From positions 930,001 to 994,000 of the forward strand of contig NBBA01000002.1 in NCBI GenBank assembly GCA_002794785.1: a stretch of DNA of 64,000 nucleotides. The letters run 5' to 3'. This DNA is from Coniferiporia sulphurascens. Taxonomy: Eukaryota; Basidiomycota; Agaricomycetes; Hymenochaetales; Hymenochaetaceae. Both the position numbers and the translations under genes were made by a program. Shown in pieces: positions 1 to 11,051 of this stretch. Every line of letters begins with the position of its first letter. Within the stretch, counting starts at the first letter, position 1. The notes beneath the pieces are model-generated. The model was not told the origin of the DNA. It was given only the letters and a program-made list of their open reading frames with translations, and made no database searches.

Positions 1-383
1 CAGAGACTCGTGCCGTGCTCCAACACGAGTCGGCCGGCATCTTTCGCCGCACCAAACATGCTTGGGCTGACTCATTTACCGCCTCCATCAAACCAGACAA
101 AATCTGGCCAATGGCGAAATGGGCCATGGGCTCGCGCTGTGCGCCTATTCCTGCCCTGGTTACGGGACACACCACCGCAAACTCCCCTGCGGAAAAGGCT
201 ACCGCCTTCCGGGCCAAGTACTTCGGTACCCAACCCTCCGCTGCCCCCCCCCCGACATATTCTTTTGTCGGAACCCACCCTATGCATGATCATCCTATCC
301 TTATGGAAGAACTTGATCACGCTCTCAATCTCACTTCGAACTCGAGTGCCCCAGGCATTACGGGCATTGGCTACCAGGCCCTC

Positions 384-388
384 AAAAG
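384..388. repeat. Target-site duplication, left copy (AAAAG)
   Basis: AAAAG directly precedes the TG start of the LTR. The matching copy lies at 948-952 directly after its CA end. Confidence 0.85.
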
Positions 389-947
389 TGTTAAGCTCAA
401 CAGTTATGCGGTGATCGACGTCGGGGCTTCCTGATTGTCGGGACTGATGGTACGGCAATGGGGCTTCCTAGATGTCATAAGGCAAAAGTGATCGTTGGTG
501 GGTCTTCCTGATCGACGATGTGGACGTGATGTGCTTCTTAGCGATGTCGGGTTACGACGAAGCGACTAAATGCCAAGAGGCACACAGTAGACTGGTGGTA
601 GCAGGTAATGGGCTTGTATGAACAAAGAGCACAAGCTTGTGGGCTTGTGCTACTGAAGTTACATGCTTATATGCTACTCTATGTGTTTGCTACTGTAGGG
701 TCGTGTATTAGTATGTTTACATGGCTATGGAAAGTCATGGAAACCCAAGGAATGTCTTGGTAATACAATTGAAAGTATCAGTAAGCAAAGCACGTCATGG
801 TGATGCGATAAGGCGTCATTATGGCGTCGTATGGTGCAAGGCAAATAAGGATGAGTAAGGCAGAGGAATGGGGGAGTTGCGCTGACTGATGGTGACGAAA
901 AGGAAGTGAGTCAGCGCAATAGAGGAAAGTAAAGGAAAATTGTAACA
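389..947. mobile_element. Solo LTR of an LTR retrotransposon, nested in the non-LTR element
   Basis: This 559-bp insertion begins TGTTA and ends TAACA, a perfect 5-bp terminal inverted repeat of the TG..CA type found on LTRs. It is flanked by a 5-bp direct repeat, AAAAG, at 384-388 and 948-952. Removing the LTR and one repeat rejoins the interrupted retrotransposon frame exactly (reading ...ALKS then LHAAHS). No protein-coding part of an LTR element is present, so it is most simply a solo LTR left by LTR-LTR recombination. Its superfamily and orientation cannot be told from the sequence alone. Confidence 0.85.
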
Positions 948-952
948 AAAAG
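948..952. repeat. Target-site duplication, right copy (AAAAG)
   Basis: AAAAG directly follows the LTR end and matches 384-388. Five bases is the usual duplication length for retroviral-type integrases of Ty3 and Ty1 elements. Confidence 0.85.
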
Positions 953-3644
953 CCTGCATGCCGCCCATAGCGTACCCCTCCTCACCCTCTATAATGAGTG
1001 CCTGGAGGCTGGCCACCACCCCCGTCCTTGGAAAGACACCAAGGTGGTGATGCTCTGCAAACTCAATAAGAAAGACCCCACCACACTTAACGTGTACCAC
1101 CCCATCACCCTCGAAGAAACAATGGGCAAACTCCTCGAGAAAGTCATTGCCAATCGCATTCAGTTCATCACCAATGAACTCGGAGCGCTCCCCCCTTCCC
1201 AATATGGTACCCACCAAAAGTTGGGTGTTTTGGATGCCACCTTGGACCTCGTCAATGAAATTGAGTCTGCATGGGCTAAACATCACGTCACGTCGGCACT
1301 GGCTGTCGACGTCGCAGGTTTCTTCCCCTCAGTCCAACACCCACGCCTGATGGCCATCCTCTCTGAATTAGGGTTCCCCCCTCTCCTTATTTCCTGGGTT
1401 CTTTCCTTTGTATCTGACTGCCAGGTCGCCCTGTCTTTCGATGGGTTTACTGACAATCTTGCCCCCATTCCAAACATGGGGGTGCCCCAAGGATCACCCA
1501 TTTCGCCCATCTTGTCTGCACTCTTTGTGACCAGCCTTCTTACCTCTTTACAGGTTTCTGACCCTCAGGTGTTTGTCTGAGCTTACATTGACGACCACCT
1601 CCTCTCTACCTCTTCGTCCTCCATTACCACTAACGTGGTGCGACTCGAACAGGCCTACATCTCCTTCTCTGCCACATGCCATGCTCTCGGCCTCTCCCTG
1701 GATGACAACAAATCGGAACTCATCCACTGGACCTGTAGGCATGCCTTACGCGAAGACTCCCTTATTCACCCTATTCATCTGCCGCGACAGGGCCTCAACC
1801 CCCTCCGAATTGTCCCCTCCCACCCCTTGCAGTGGTTAGGGATTTTCTTCGATGCGCAATTACTGTTTACGGTCCACGTTCAACGCATGTGCTTTAAAGC
1901 CATGTCATCCCTCCGAGCCCTGGAACTCCTAGGCAACACTCTCCGTGGCCTCGACCTGCTACATCTTCGTCGTCTCTACATTGGGTGCATACTCCCGGTG
2001 TTACTCTGGGGCTCTCCCCTGTGGTTCACTGGCATACAGCAAAAGGGAAAATGTGACAAACTGACCTTAGTACAGTCTGCAGCATGCCACCGTATCCTTG
2101 GATCATGGCACATGTCTCCACACAGCCCTTCTGAAGTCCTGGCATCCATTCTTCCCATCCCCCTCCGCCTAGAGCGCACTAAAGCTCGTGCTGCTATCCG
2201 GTATCTCACCACTACGCACACCCTTCTTCCCCTATGTTCATCCCGTAAGGGCTCCATTACCACCTCCTTCGTCTCCTGTGTTCCCCCAGGGTGTGAGCGA
2301 GTTCCCTGTTACATTCGCCCCCCATGGATTGCCTTACCTGCCCTCCGGCACATCAGCATCGATCATGCGATTGACCACTCTCAGGAAGCCCGTGAGGCAC
2401 TTATTCAGTCCCATCATGGTCTCATTGACTGGCTGCGAGGCGTCCCATCCCGACTTCTTATCTACACCGATGGATCCCGCAAAGGCATGTCTCCCTCTTC
2501 TTTCTCTGGCAGTGCTGCCGGAGTATGGTTCTATTGCGGAGAGGCTATCCTCACCCACAAAACCACCCTTGGCTCATTGGTCCATGCCATGGACTGTGAG
2601 CTCGCCGCTCTTGCCGACACCACATGGCTACTGGCTCACTCTTTCGATCTCCCCCCTGTGGTCACGCAGGTCGAGATCTACACCAACTGCAAGGTGGCCC
2701 TCACCCTCCTTGCTGACCCACACCTGGCCCCTGGCGTCTCTGTCGCTCTCCTCATTTGGAAATGTCTCAAAGCCGCTTCCAAGCGGTTTCCCCAGGTGTT
2801 CTTTCATCTACACTGGGTCCCCAGACACTCCGATGTGGAGGGCAATGAATTTGCTGACATTCTCGCCACTGGTATAGCCGATCACCCCCCTCTGGGAATC
2901 ATTCCATTCCCGCCTACCATCCACTTCCTCTGCGAAGCCACCTCCTCCTTGGCACTCACAAAGTGGAAATCTGACTGGGCTTCTGCCTGTTGCCAACTCC
3001 AAGGGACATCGGACACCCATTCTATGGGCACTAACCTGACCCCCTCTACTAAGCCGACTGCCCTTATGCAGAACCTCAAGCTTGGTCGCCGCACTAAGTG
3101 CAAAGTTTTCCAGACACTCCTCAGTCACGCCGGTTTTGGCACGTACTTTGGACGCATTCCGGGACGCAACCTGCTGTGCCCCTTCTGCCATGTTCCTGAG
3201 ACGAGAGCCCACCTCTTACTCTCTTGCACTCACACCCTGCCTGCCTGACACGCAGTATGGAAAACCCCCTTACCCTCTACGGAAGCCAAATGGTTCTCCA
3301 AAGATGGCCTCCCTCTCCTCACTTCTTTTCTCGACTCCCACCCTGCCTTTGAGGCGGAGCCCATCCTCGTCTTTGACCCGGGTGGCCCCACTGTGGTCCA
3401 CATCTCTGATCTAGGTTTTGCAATCAGCAACTAGGCAGAGCACCACCTTTTCTTTTGTCACTGCCGCTCGACAGTCCCCCTCTCTGCTTACAGCACCCCG
3501 CTACTATTGTTCCCTCTATAACAACTACCATCTCACTCAATACAGGGGCCTAAAGGCCCCTGGAGCGTATTTTGTACTAGATAGTCATGACACACTATAG
3601 AAATGCATTTAAAAAATTAAAAAAAAACTGCAGGGAATAATAGT

Positions 3645-4743
3645 TTACCACGGGAGTCGAAGTGGGGTTGGTAAGTCCTTCCCGAGCACGCGCTCGGCTT
3701 CGCCGATGTCTCTGTAATGACAAAAAAGCAGTAAGAATCGAATGAAAGAAAAATCATGGTTGGTCGGCGCTTGGAGATACATCGTAGCCGAGTGAAAGGG
3801 GAACATACCCAGGACCGCGCGGTGCCCAGAACGAGCCCGTATCTGAAATGGAGAATGACTCCAAAAAGTCAAGCATCGAGGTAGCTGCCTCGGTGGGGTG
3901 AACAGCTGCATATACCGCGGTTGATGGCATGAGTCAAGTACAATTGACGACGGAAGAAAAGGAGCGTACCACCGCCGGAATCATAAAACTTATCGAAACC
4001 CACTCCCTTCGTCATGTCCGTGCGCATAAATCCCGGCTGCACAGGCGGCCTTTCGTATTAGCTCGGAACGGAAAACTAGCGAGTATGCTCACGTGAATCA
4101 TGACGACAGCGATACCATCCTTCTCAAGATCGTGCGCGAGTAGGCGACCTACCATATTGGCAGCGACCTTACTGGCGTGATGAGCAAAGTTCCCACCGCC
4201 CTCTTCACGGGTGCGTAACGCGATCGAGCCACCTTCCGTGGTAATGAGCGCTAGCTTTGCGCTGGGCGCGAAGCTATCTGATTTGCGGCTGAAAGTTGGT
4301 CGGTCAAGATATAGAAGCGGGATCCGAAGAGCTTTGACGAACAGATGATGAACCAAAAATACGGGGGCCATCGCGACTGTCTTGTACATCTCCAGTTCAT
4401 CTGCATAGCTTGGCCTATCGAGTGTCTACATTATGTACAGCATGTTGAGCATGGCGCATGTAACAGCGAAATTGGTACGTACCTCGCTTTTGAACACACC
4501 CGCACTCACAACGACTAGATCGACTTTCCTCCCTCCGAGTCCATTCACGATCTTCTCACCGGCAACCTCCGTCGCAACATCAATACCCGCGATCACATTG
4601 ACGCCCTCGGGAAACGCGTCCCCAGGGGTCGATGGTGAACGAACGGTCGCGAAGACGGACGAGCCGCGCGCATGCAAAGCACGGACGAGCTCGAGGCCGA
4701 GGCCGCGCGACGCACCGATGACGAGCGCAGTGGTGGGCGACAT
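3645..4743 (-). CDS. Short-chain dehydrogenase/reductase (SDR) family protein
   Basis: This is a predicted NAD(P)-dependent oxidoreductase of the classical SDR fold, probably cytosolic; the substrate is unknown. The ATG at 4743 is followed within ten residues by the cofactor loop GASRGLG. A VVSAGV stretch (the usual NNAG region) and an ITTEGGSI strand follow. The active-site helix reads NFAHHASKVAANM, so the place of the usual catalytic Tyr four residues before Lys is His. After an intron the chain continues PGFMRTDMTKGVGFDKFYD. After further introns it gives a HPTEAATS helix, FWAPRGPG, and finally DIGEAERVLGKDLPTPLRLPW before TAA at 3645-3647. About four short introns are needed, near 4480-4404, 4090-4045, 3960-3910 and 3800-3715. 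The first donor is uncertain. The stop lies only 15 bp from the A-rich end of the convergent retrotransposon, so the transcript's 3' end probably falls inside it. Confidence 0.85.
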
Positions 4744-5464
4744 GATGGTGATACGCAGAGCCGGGGTGTCGGGGAGTTATCCTACATGCCTCAATTGCGA
4801 GTCAGCAGTGACGTAGTACCACCGCAGTCCTATATCCACATGCGTCCCAGTCATTTTCAGTTCGCTAAACATCTTCTCCTGCTTATGCTCATGACAGTGC
4901 GTCGGCACGGTACTAGAATTCGCTGTTTTGGGGTGTTCGATAATTGCCCTTTGGTTGCGGAACATGAATACCATTTTATTTACTTATGGAGATTGAAACT
5001 CACGATGCAATTCAAATACATCAGTGTATCATTGTACGGGGTTATCAAAAGAGCCCGAAGAGTTCACGGGCGGTATGTGTTTCATAACCCTAGGATATCC
5101 ATTCGGGCAGTGCCCGACCCTGTAAAGAAGTCTCATAGTATATAATAGGATTTTCTAGGTTACCCGAACGACATTCATCTTCACGCGCTTTTGATTTTGA
5201 TAAACCACTCTGACTCGGAACAACTCCAGCGTCATCCGAACTCATGTCGCTCAAGCGCAACCGATTAAGGTGGCTTGAGAATGGATACAAGCATAATAGC
5301 TTGTATCTGATATCAAAACATTATGTCCCGGCGCGGTTCATTTGATCAGCTGTTGATTGACACCTTGAACTGCATGCCCTCCCCTCGGCGGTGTTCGCTA
5401 CAAATAACCCTACTTAAGTACTTTACGAGCGTTTGTCCCGCTAAGCTTTACATTCCCTTCGACG
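4744..5464. other. Divergent intergenic region between SDR and VPS10 genes
   Basis: These 721 bp must hold both promoters, since the genes on either side are transcribed outward. No coding exon, tRNA or clear repeat was recognised. Small open frames on both strands show no recognisable domain. Confidence 0.5.
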
Positions 5465-8400
5465 ATGTCCCGTCAAAGTCGCACGACGAACTTCGCCCCT
5501 CGAATTTTGGGGCTATTTCTCGGCCTCATCTTAGCATTTGTTGCTCTGGCTCAGGACCCGCACATGTCATATTCCAAATTTAATAGTGACCCAACTTCAT
5601 TGTTCTTCTTCGAAAATTCAACGGTATGCACCCCCAAAACTATAATCGTCCGAGTCGTCTAAGAGTGGTCTAGGCCATATTGTATCTTGATTCGTCCGAA
5701 AGGGCCGTGCATGTCTCTCATGACGGAGGAAAGTCATGGGCTGAGACGGGCATTCCGCGGGGTAAAGCAGGTCAGATCGTTTTGCATCCATTTGACAACC
5801 GTTATGTGCGTATGGAAACACACTGTGTATAGCTGATCCACTTAAAATTTGCGCTCTACAGGCCTTCATCTTTTCTGAAGGCAAAAATCATTATCGTACG
5901 TCTGACCGTGGCCACACATGGCAAGAATTCTTCGCCCCTGGGATATCGCATTCTCTGTTACCGTGGAACTTTCATTCCGACCCCGAGAAATCTGGATACA
6001 TACTGTACAGCGGAATAGACTGTGACGAGCTGCAAGAAGGTACCAAGCAAGAGTGTCTCTTTATCTCGTATTACACCCTTGACGCGTTCTCCTCTGAGGT
6101 GGCACCGCTCACTAATGGCTTTCGAGACTGCAAATTTGCACATTCTGTACAGGGTTTCTCTCATAATTCTCACCAAGACCTAGTGTTTTGCACTGTTTAC
6201 GAGGATACGAAATCGCAGCTCGTCGCATCAAGCGATTTCTTCAAATCTGATTGGTATGTCGTCGACTTCGGTGCTAGAGAACACTACTTTATATCGGAGA
6301 TGTCCTTTACGGGAAAGTTCGCAACTGTCCAACTATGGGACGGCGGAGGGGTGCGGCTGTATGTAAGCCTTGATCTTGATCACTGGGTCCAAGCGCGTCT
6401 TCCGGAAAACAATTTTCCACACTATTACACGACCCCATCTCTGGTGTCCAGGCGCTCAACGCAGAAGCTTGCGTTCACCAAAACCGGCCGTGACTTATCA
6501 GGATCGTGGAGTAATTCGCTCTTTGTGAGCGACTCGAATGGCATCTTTTTTGTAGAGAGTCTTAGTGGTTTAAGCAATGACCCAACAGACCTACACGACA
6601 TCGACTACGTAGATGGTGTCCAAATTGCGAATGTTGTTATGGTCTCCGACGACGTCCTTCTCTCTGACCCTGAATATCTATTTGTGACATCATGGGGAAG
6701 CTCAATGGGCGTAAAGAATGACAAAGCGAAGCCACAAAGTCGCATTACATTCGATGGTGGTAAGCCTTTACCCTTAGTTGCCTAGCACTCTTCTAACTTT
6801 TGACCTTTAGGTTCCACATGGAGCCGTCTCATTCCTCCAACTCAGGACGTCTCTGGCACATCAATTGGATGTGATCCAGCCTCTGTTGATTCCTGCTCAT
6901 TACACGTGCACAATGCGCCCGAAAAATCCCCCGAGTCGTTTGAGAACGCGTATGCAACGAGTTCGTCAGCACCTGGACTTGCGATCCGCATCGGTTCCGT
7001 CGGATCCTATCGCAGGCCTTACAACGAATGCGACACGTTCTTGAGCACTGATGCTGGCTTTAGCTGGACTATGATTGGAAAGGGTCCTCATCTGTACGGG
7101 TTTGCTAACCACGGAAGTTCCATCGTCCTCGTAAAGCATGAAGACGAAGTAGGTGAAGTGTTACACTCAAGCGATAGTGGAAAATCCTGGTACACTCGTC
7201 TTCCTTCTTTCTTCAAACGAGGCTTCTGAAACCTGCCGTTTTACCTTGCGTTCGTTGTCCAGGAAAGCATACGGTCTCGAACACAAGATGCGGCCACTTG
7301 CGCTGAACATAGTGGCAGATCCGTATTCGGAAGAATTCCTCCTTTCCGGCTATAATCTGCACATTAATCAGACAAGCCCGGAGTCTACTGAAGCTGTCAT
7401 CGTATACCTGGACTTCACACCATTACGAAAACGGGAATGTACGAGCGAAGATTTCGAAAAGTGGTACATTCATGACAGTAGTGGGAGGGACTGCTTCATG
7501 GGGAAGAAGGTTCGCATTGCGCCTTTTTGTTTCTCTAACCTGGAACAAAGCTGAGGAAGGTCCTGCAGCGCTGGTATTACCGTCGAAAGGCTGGTATCAG
7601 CTGCTTCATCGGCAATTCTACCGATATACACGAACTTGAGAATGGCGGCTCCGAAGAGAGTTGCCCTTGTGCCTCTATAGACTACGAGTGGTATGTATTC
7701 CACCCAAACCTCACTGTTCAGACTAACTTACTAACTGAGTGCCTGTTTACTCAGTGACTATAATTACGTTAGGAAGGATGGTCTTTGCGTGCGCGTGGGT
7801 CCGGAACGCATACCCGCTAATGTCTGCTCTGATCTCTCGAGCACGTACTTGGGTTCGTCCGGGTATCGTCTAATAGCTGGGAATGGATGCAGGAGGGAAC
7901 ATGGCATAAGTATGGACAGGCCTGTCGAAAAGAGCTGTACTCCTCACGCGAAAAAGGGCGAAATTGTGCATCAGCTATTTGAATTTTCGTCAGAGATAGT
8001 TCAACACAGTTACTTGGAAGGACGGACAGTGAGTCCGATGCGTGCCTTTTTTGAACAGGAAATCAGCTTATTTTGTTTTATAGACTATCCTCGTCCATCT
8101 GCGAGATGGCACAATCTGGCAGTCTAGAACTGACGGTTACTCCTGGGTCCAACTTCTACCCAACGAACGCTTCACCACATTCATAAAACATGCTTATTCG
8201 CAGGATCGCGTGTACTTACTCACGAATTCGAGGGAATACTATTACACGACTGACGCGGGGCGGTCCTGGAACAAGCTTCGCGCGCCGGCCCTTCCGAACA
8301 CGTTCACAATACCCGTATTACAGTTTTCTCCTTTCCAGGACTATCTTTTATGGACTGGAGATGCAGACTGCGAAGAAGATACCGAAGTAGAGAGTTGTCA

Positions 8401-10609
8401 TGCGGAAGCTTACCATTCGTTCGACCATGGACGCAATTGGCGTAGAGTCGAGCACTACGTACGGAACTGCGTGTTCGAGTTGGTACTCAGTCACACCGGC
8501 CATTCGAGAACGATAGACGCCCTCTGCGAATCCTACGAGGAGAAGAAGGGCAATCAACGCGCGTTCAATCCATTTACTCACACACTGCAGCTCAACAAGT
8601 GGGAAAGGTTCCCGTCCGCGGACAAGTCGCTTCTTTTTGACCGCGTGGTAGAATCCGCAAAGTTATCTGACTATTACATTGTAAAAGAAGTGCGCTACTT
8701 CTATTGTTTGACCTTTTCTTATCTCTTGCTAATGCACCCACCAGTATCGGGAAGCCAATAAATCGCTCAACCTCCGTGTATCCCGAGCTGGGAAGGAATA
8801 CATCGAGAGCGTTCTCCCCAAAAATATACACCTTCAAACCCACGTACGTCATATAAATTCCCTGCGTTCCGAGTCGCATTGCTTATCTATGCATTCTTAG
8901 GTCTTGAGGATGCTTGACGTCAGCGCATTCTCAATATTCCTCCACGTCACAATATCTGAGATCCCCAGTCAATTATGGGGTGTGTTGTTGAAGTCGGATA
9001 CCGAGGGCACGACCTTTGTTATTTCGGTGGAAAATGTTAACCGGGACGAACAAGGTACCGTCGACTTTGAGAGGTTACCTGACTTGGATGGGATTATGGT
9101 CGTCAATGTTGTCAAGAACCCGGAAGATGCTATCATCACAGGGAGAAAAGAATTACGGACTCAAATCACTCGTGATGATGGTCAGGCCCTTACGCGATAC
9201 CAATTTGCCTTTTTTTTACGAATTGCATTATAGGTCGGACCTGGAACTTACTCTCACCTCCGAAGAAAGATTCATCCGGTTCGCCGTATTCGTGTCGCTC
9301 TGATGTATGTTCTCTTGAGCTAGGCTTTCGTATTTTCTCATTTTGTTCCAAGGAATGCACCCTCCACCTCCACGGGGCGTCCGGGAGACCGAGAGATCAT
9401 CCGTCACTTGGTAGCGTCAATGCTCCAGGTCTCGTAATCGCGATCGGAAATGTCGGGAAGGTACTTGCACCTTACGGGGAAAGCAATGTCTTCATAAGTC
9501 GCGATGCAGGACTCACGTGGAAAGAAGCACGCAAGGGACCACACATATGGGCTATTGGCGACGGCGGCTCGTTCATCGTTATGGCAAGTGCCAAGCTACC
9601 AACCAACACGGTCTTCTTCAGTACGGATGGGGGATACAGTTGGAACGAGTTCAGGTTTGCGGGACAGGACAGAATTAGCGTGACGTCAATTATTACAGGG
9701 TCGCAGGGAGCAGGCCGGAAGTTTGTCTTGTTCGGAAACTACTTCGAATCCATGGAATCGGGAGTCGTCGTTTATCTTGATTTTTCGTCGCTAATATCTC
9801 CAGATTGTAAGCCAAAATAGTATATTCTGATCGACTCTGACTTTAATTATCCATTTATGCAGGCGTTAATGACCCGGACGACCTTCCAAATAGCGACTAT
9901 GAGTTATGGAATCCCTATGAAGATAATGAAGATGGTTGCCAGTTCGGCAGACAGGTATATTTGATACCTTTTAATGTTCATGTGCCTCCTCCTGATTTTA
10001 GGTTTTTTCTAGACGTTCTATTATCGCAGGAACAATAATAGAGACTGTAAGGGTGGCGGTCAACGAATCACGGAAAGAAAAGTTGTGAAGGCATGCGTCT
10101 GCACGGATAATGATTTCGAATGGTATGCGCTAATTACCTGACCTTGTTCTTTTGCTTCTGCTTAACGAGGTATTTAGCGAATCGAACTTCATTCGTAATC
10201 CTACGGGACACTGCGTCCTTATTCCGGGGAAAACGCCTCTCCCCGATGATATAACTTGTGCCTTCAACGGTGACATCTGGTTTGAAAGGACAGCATATCG
10301 CCGAATTCCATCTTCATCATGCGAGGGTGGATTACGTCTCGACAAGGGCCGTGCACACTTGTGCAGCACAATAGTTGACAACGAAAACAAACACGGCGTG
10401 CTTTTCTGGTCCATCGTTGTATATTTATGTCTGGCTGCAGCTGGGCTGGTCGGGCTCTGGTTCTACCGCCGCTACTCTTTCGCCCGAGGGTAAGTCACTA
10501 CGTCTCTCCTGACCTGAGGGAAGATCTTACTAACATTGTGGTGCCCATTCAAATCAGGAGTATCCGTCTCCCTGAAGATGAACCGTTGGAGATTTCCGGC
10601 TCGAACTAG
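5465..10609 (+). CDS. VPS10: Vps10/sortilin-type vacuolar protein sorting receptor
   Basis: This is a type I membrane receptor that in yeast carries carboxypeptidase Y and other hydrolases from the late Golgi to the endosome/vacuole. The ATG at 5465 opens a signal peptide with a hydrophobic core (RILGLFLGLILAFVALA). Two tandem lumenal Vps10 domains follow. Asp-box repeats of the S/TxDxGxS/TW type are frequent: SHDGGKSW (~5715), TSDRGHTW (~5900), STDAGFSW (~7045), SSDSGKSW (~7170), TTDAGRSW (~8250), SRDAGLTW (~9500), STDGGYSW (~9620). Each domain ends in a Cys-rich 10CC module, with the first at about 7570-7790 (CPCASIDYEC) and the second at about 10010-10340 (CVCTDNDFEC). One transmembrane helix lies near 10405-10475 (VVYLCLAAAGLVGLWFY). 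The cytosolic tail is only about 24 residues. Some 15 introns of 48-72 nt give roughly 1,430 residues, close to yeast Vps10 lumenal length. No break was found. The stop is at 10607-10609. Confidence 0.95.
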
Positions 10610-11051
10610 CATTAGTGGTGGCACCTTAACTTTGGATTTAACTTTCGAATAGTGAGTACACTGGTAATTATAAATCAGCGCTTAACATATTCCTTGTTGT
10701 GAAACGTAAAACAATATAGCCTCCCTGCGGAGTGATTTATAATATTGTGTAACCACTCCCGATTTTGACTTAACGCTTCCGAGAGGTTGTCTGGTTTTCT
10801 TTTCTCCTCGAAACAGAGTTCACGTCCAATACTTTATTTCCGTAATTCGTGTCGAGGCTAATCTAAGAGTCCAAGACACATATGACAAGGCGCTAAGCTT
10901 TTCAAGTAGGACAACTAAAGCAGATCCGGACCCGGACAGAAACATAAATATGATGCGTTTGTATAGTCGTCATTCTGGGGAAAGCAGCAAAAAAAAGCAC
11001 CAGCAAGATGTAAGAAAGTAGTGTGAGTCAAAGACGTGAAGCTCGGCACTA
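10610..11051. other. Convergent intergenic region, VPS10 / laccase 1
   Basis: These 442 bp lie between two convergent stop codons and hold only 3' untranslated and terminator sequence. No gene or repeat was recognised. Confidence 0.6.

Larger units (their letters stand above)
1..3629 (+). mobile_element. Decayed non-LTR retrotransposon (RT + RNase H), 5' end outside window
   Basis: This is the pol region of a LINE-like element with an RNase H domain, interrupted by an LTR at 389-947. The linker before the RT lies at about 15-388 and the RT resumes at 952. RT motif A is seen as AVDVAGFFPSV near 1300-1335, motif B as GVPQGSP near 1480-1500, and motif C as YIDD near 1584-1595. The RNase H domain follows: YTDGS near 2460 and an MDCELAAL helix near 2590. 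A C-terminal zinc-binding CPFC...H...C stretch lies near 3175-3230. Two in-frame TGA codons break the frame, at 1578-1580 and 3246-3248; after the second the frame stays open to a TAG at 3432-3434. The RNase H site usually read as Asp-Ser is Asn-Cys (IYTNCKVAL), so a catalytic Asp appears lost. An A-rich tail at about 3608-3629 marks the 3' end. The element is not autonomous. The endonuclease domain, if present, lies upstream of the window. Confidence 0.9.

Noticed and set aside
72..458. Open frame on the minus strand of the retrotransposon
   Set aside because: It is a shadow of the pol linker and LTR; no domain, and it crosses the LTR junction.
819..1286. 155-codon minus-strand frame
   Set aside because: It lies antisense to the RT domain and spans the LTR boundary, so it is a by-product of the opposite strand.
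2188..2877. 229-codon plus-strand frame inside the retrotransposon
   Set aside because: It is a shifted-frame shadow of the RNase H region; the real frame carries the YTDGS and ELAAL motifs.
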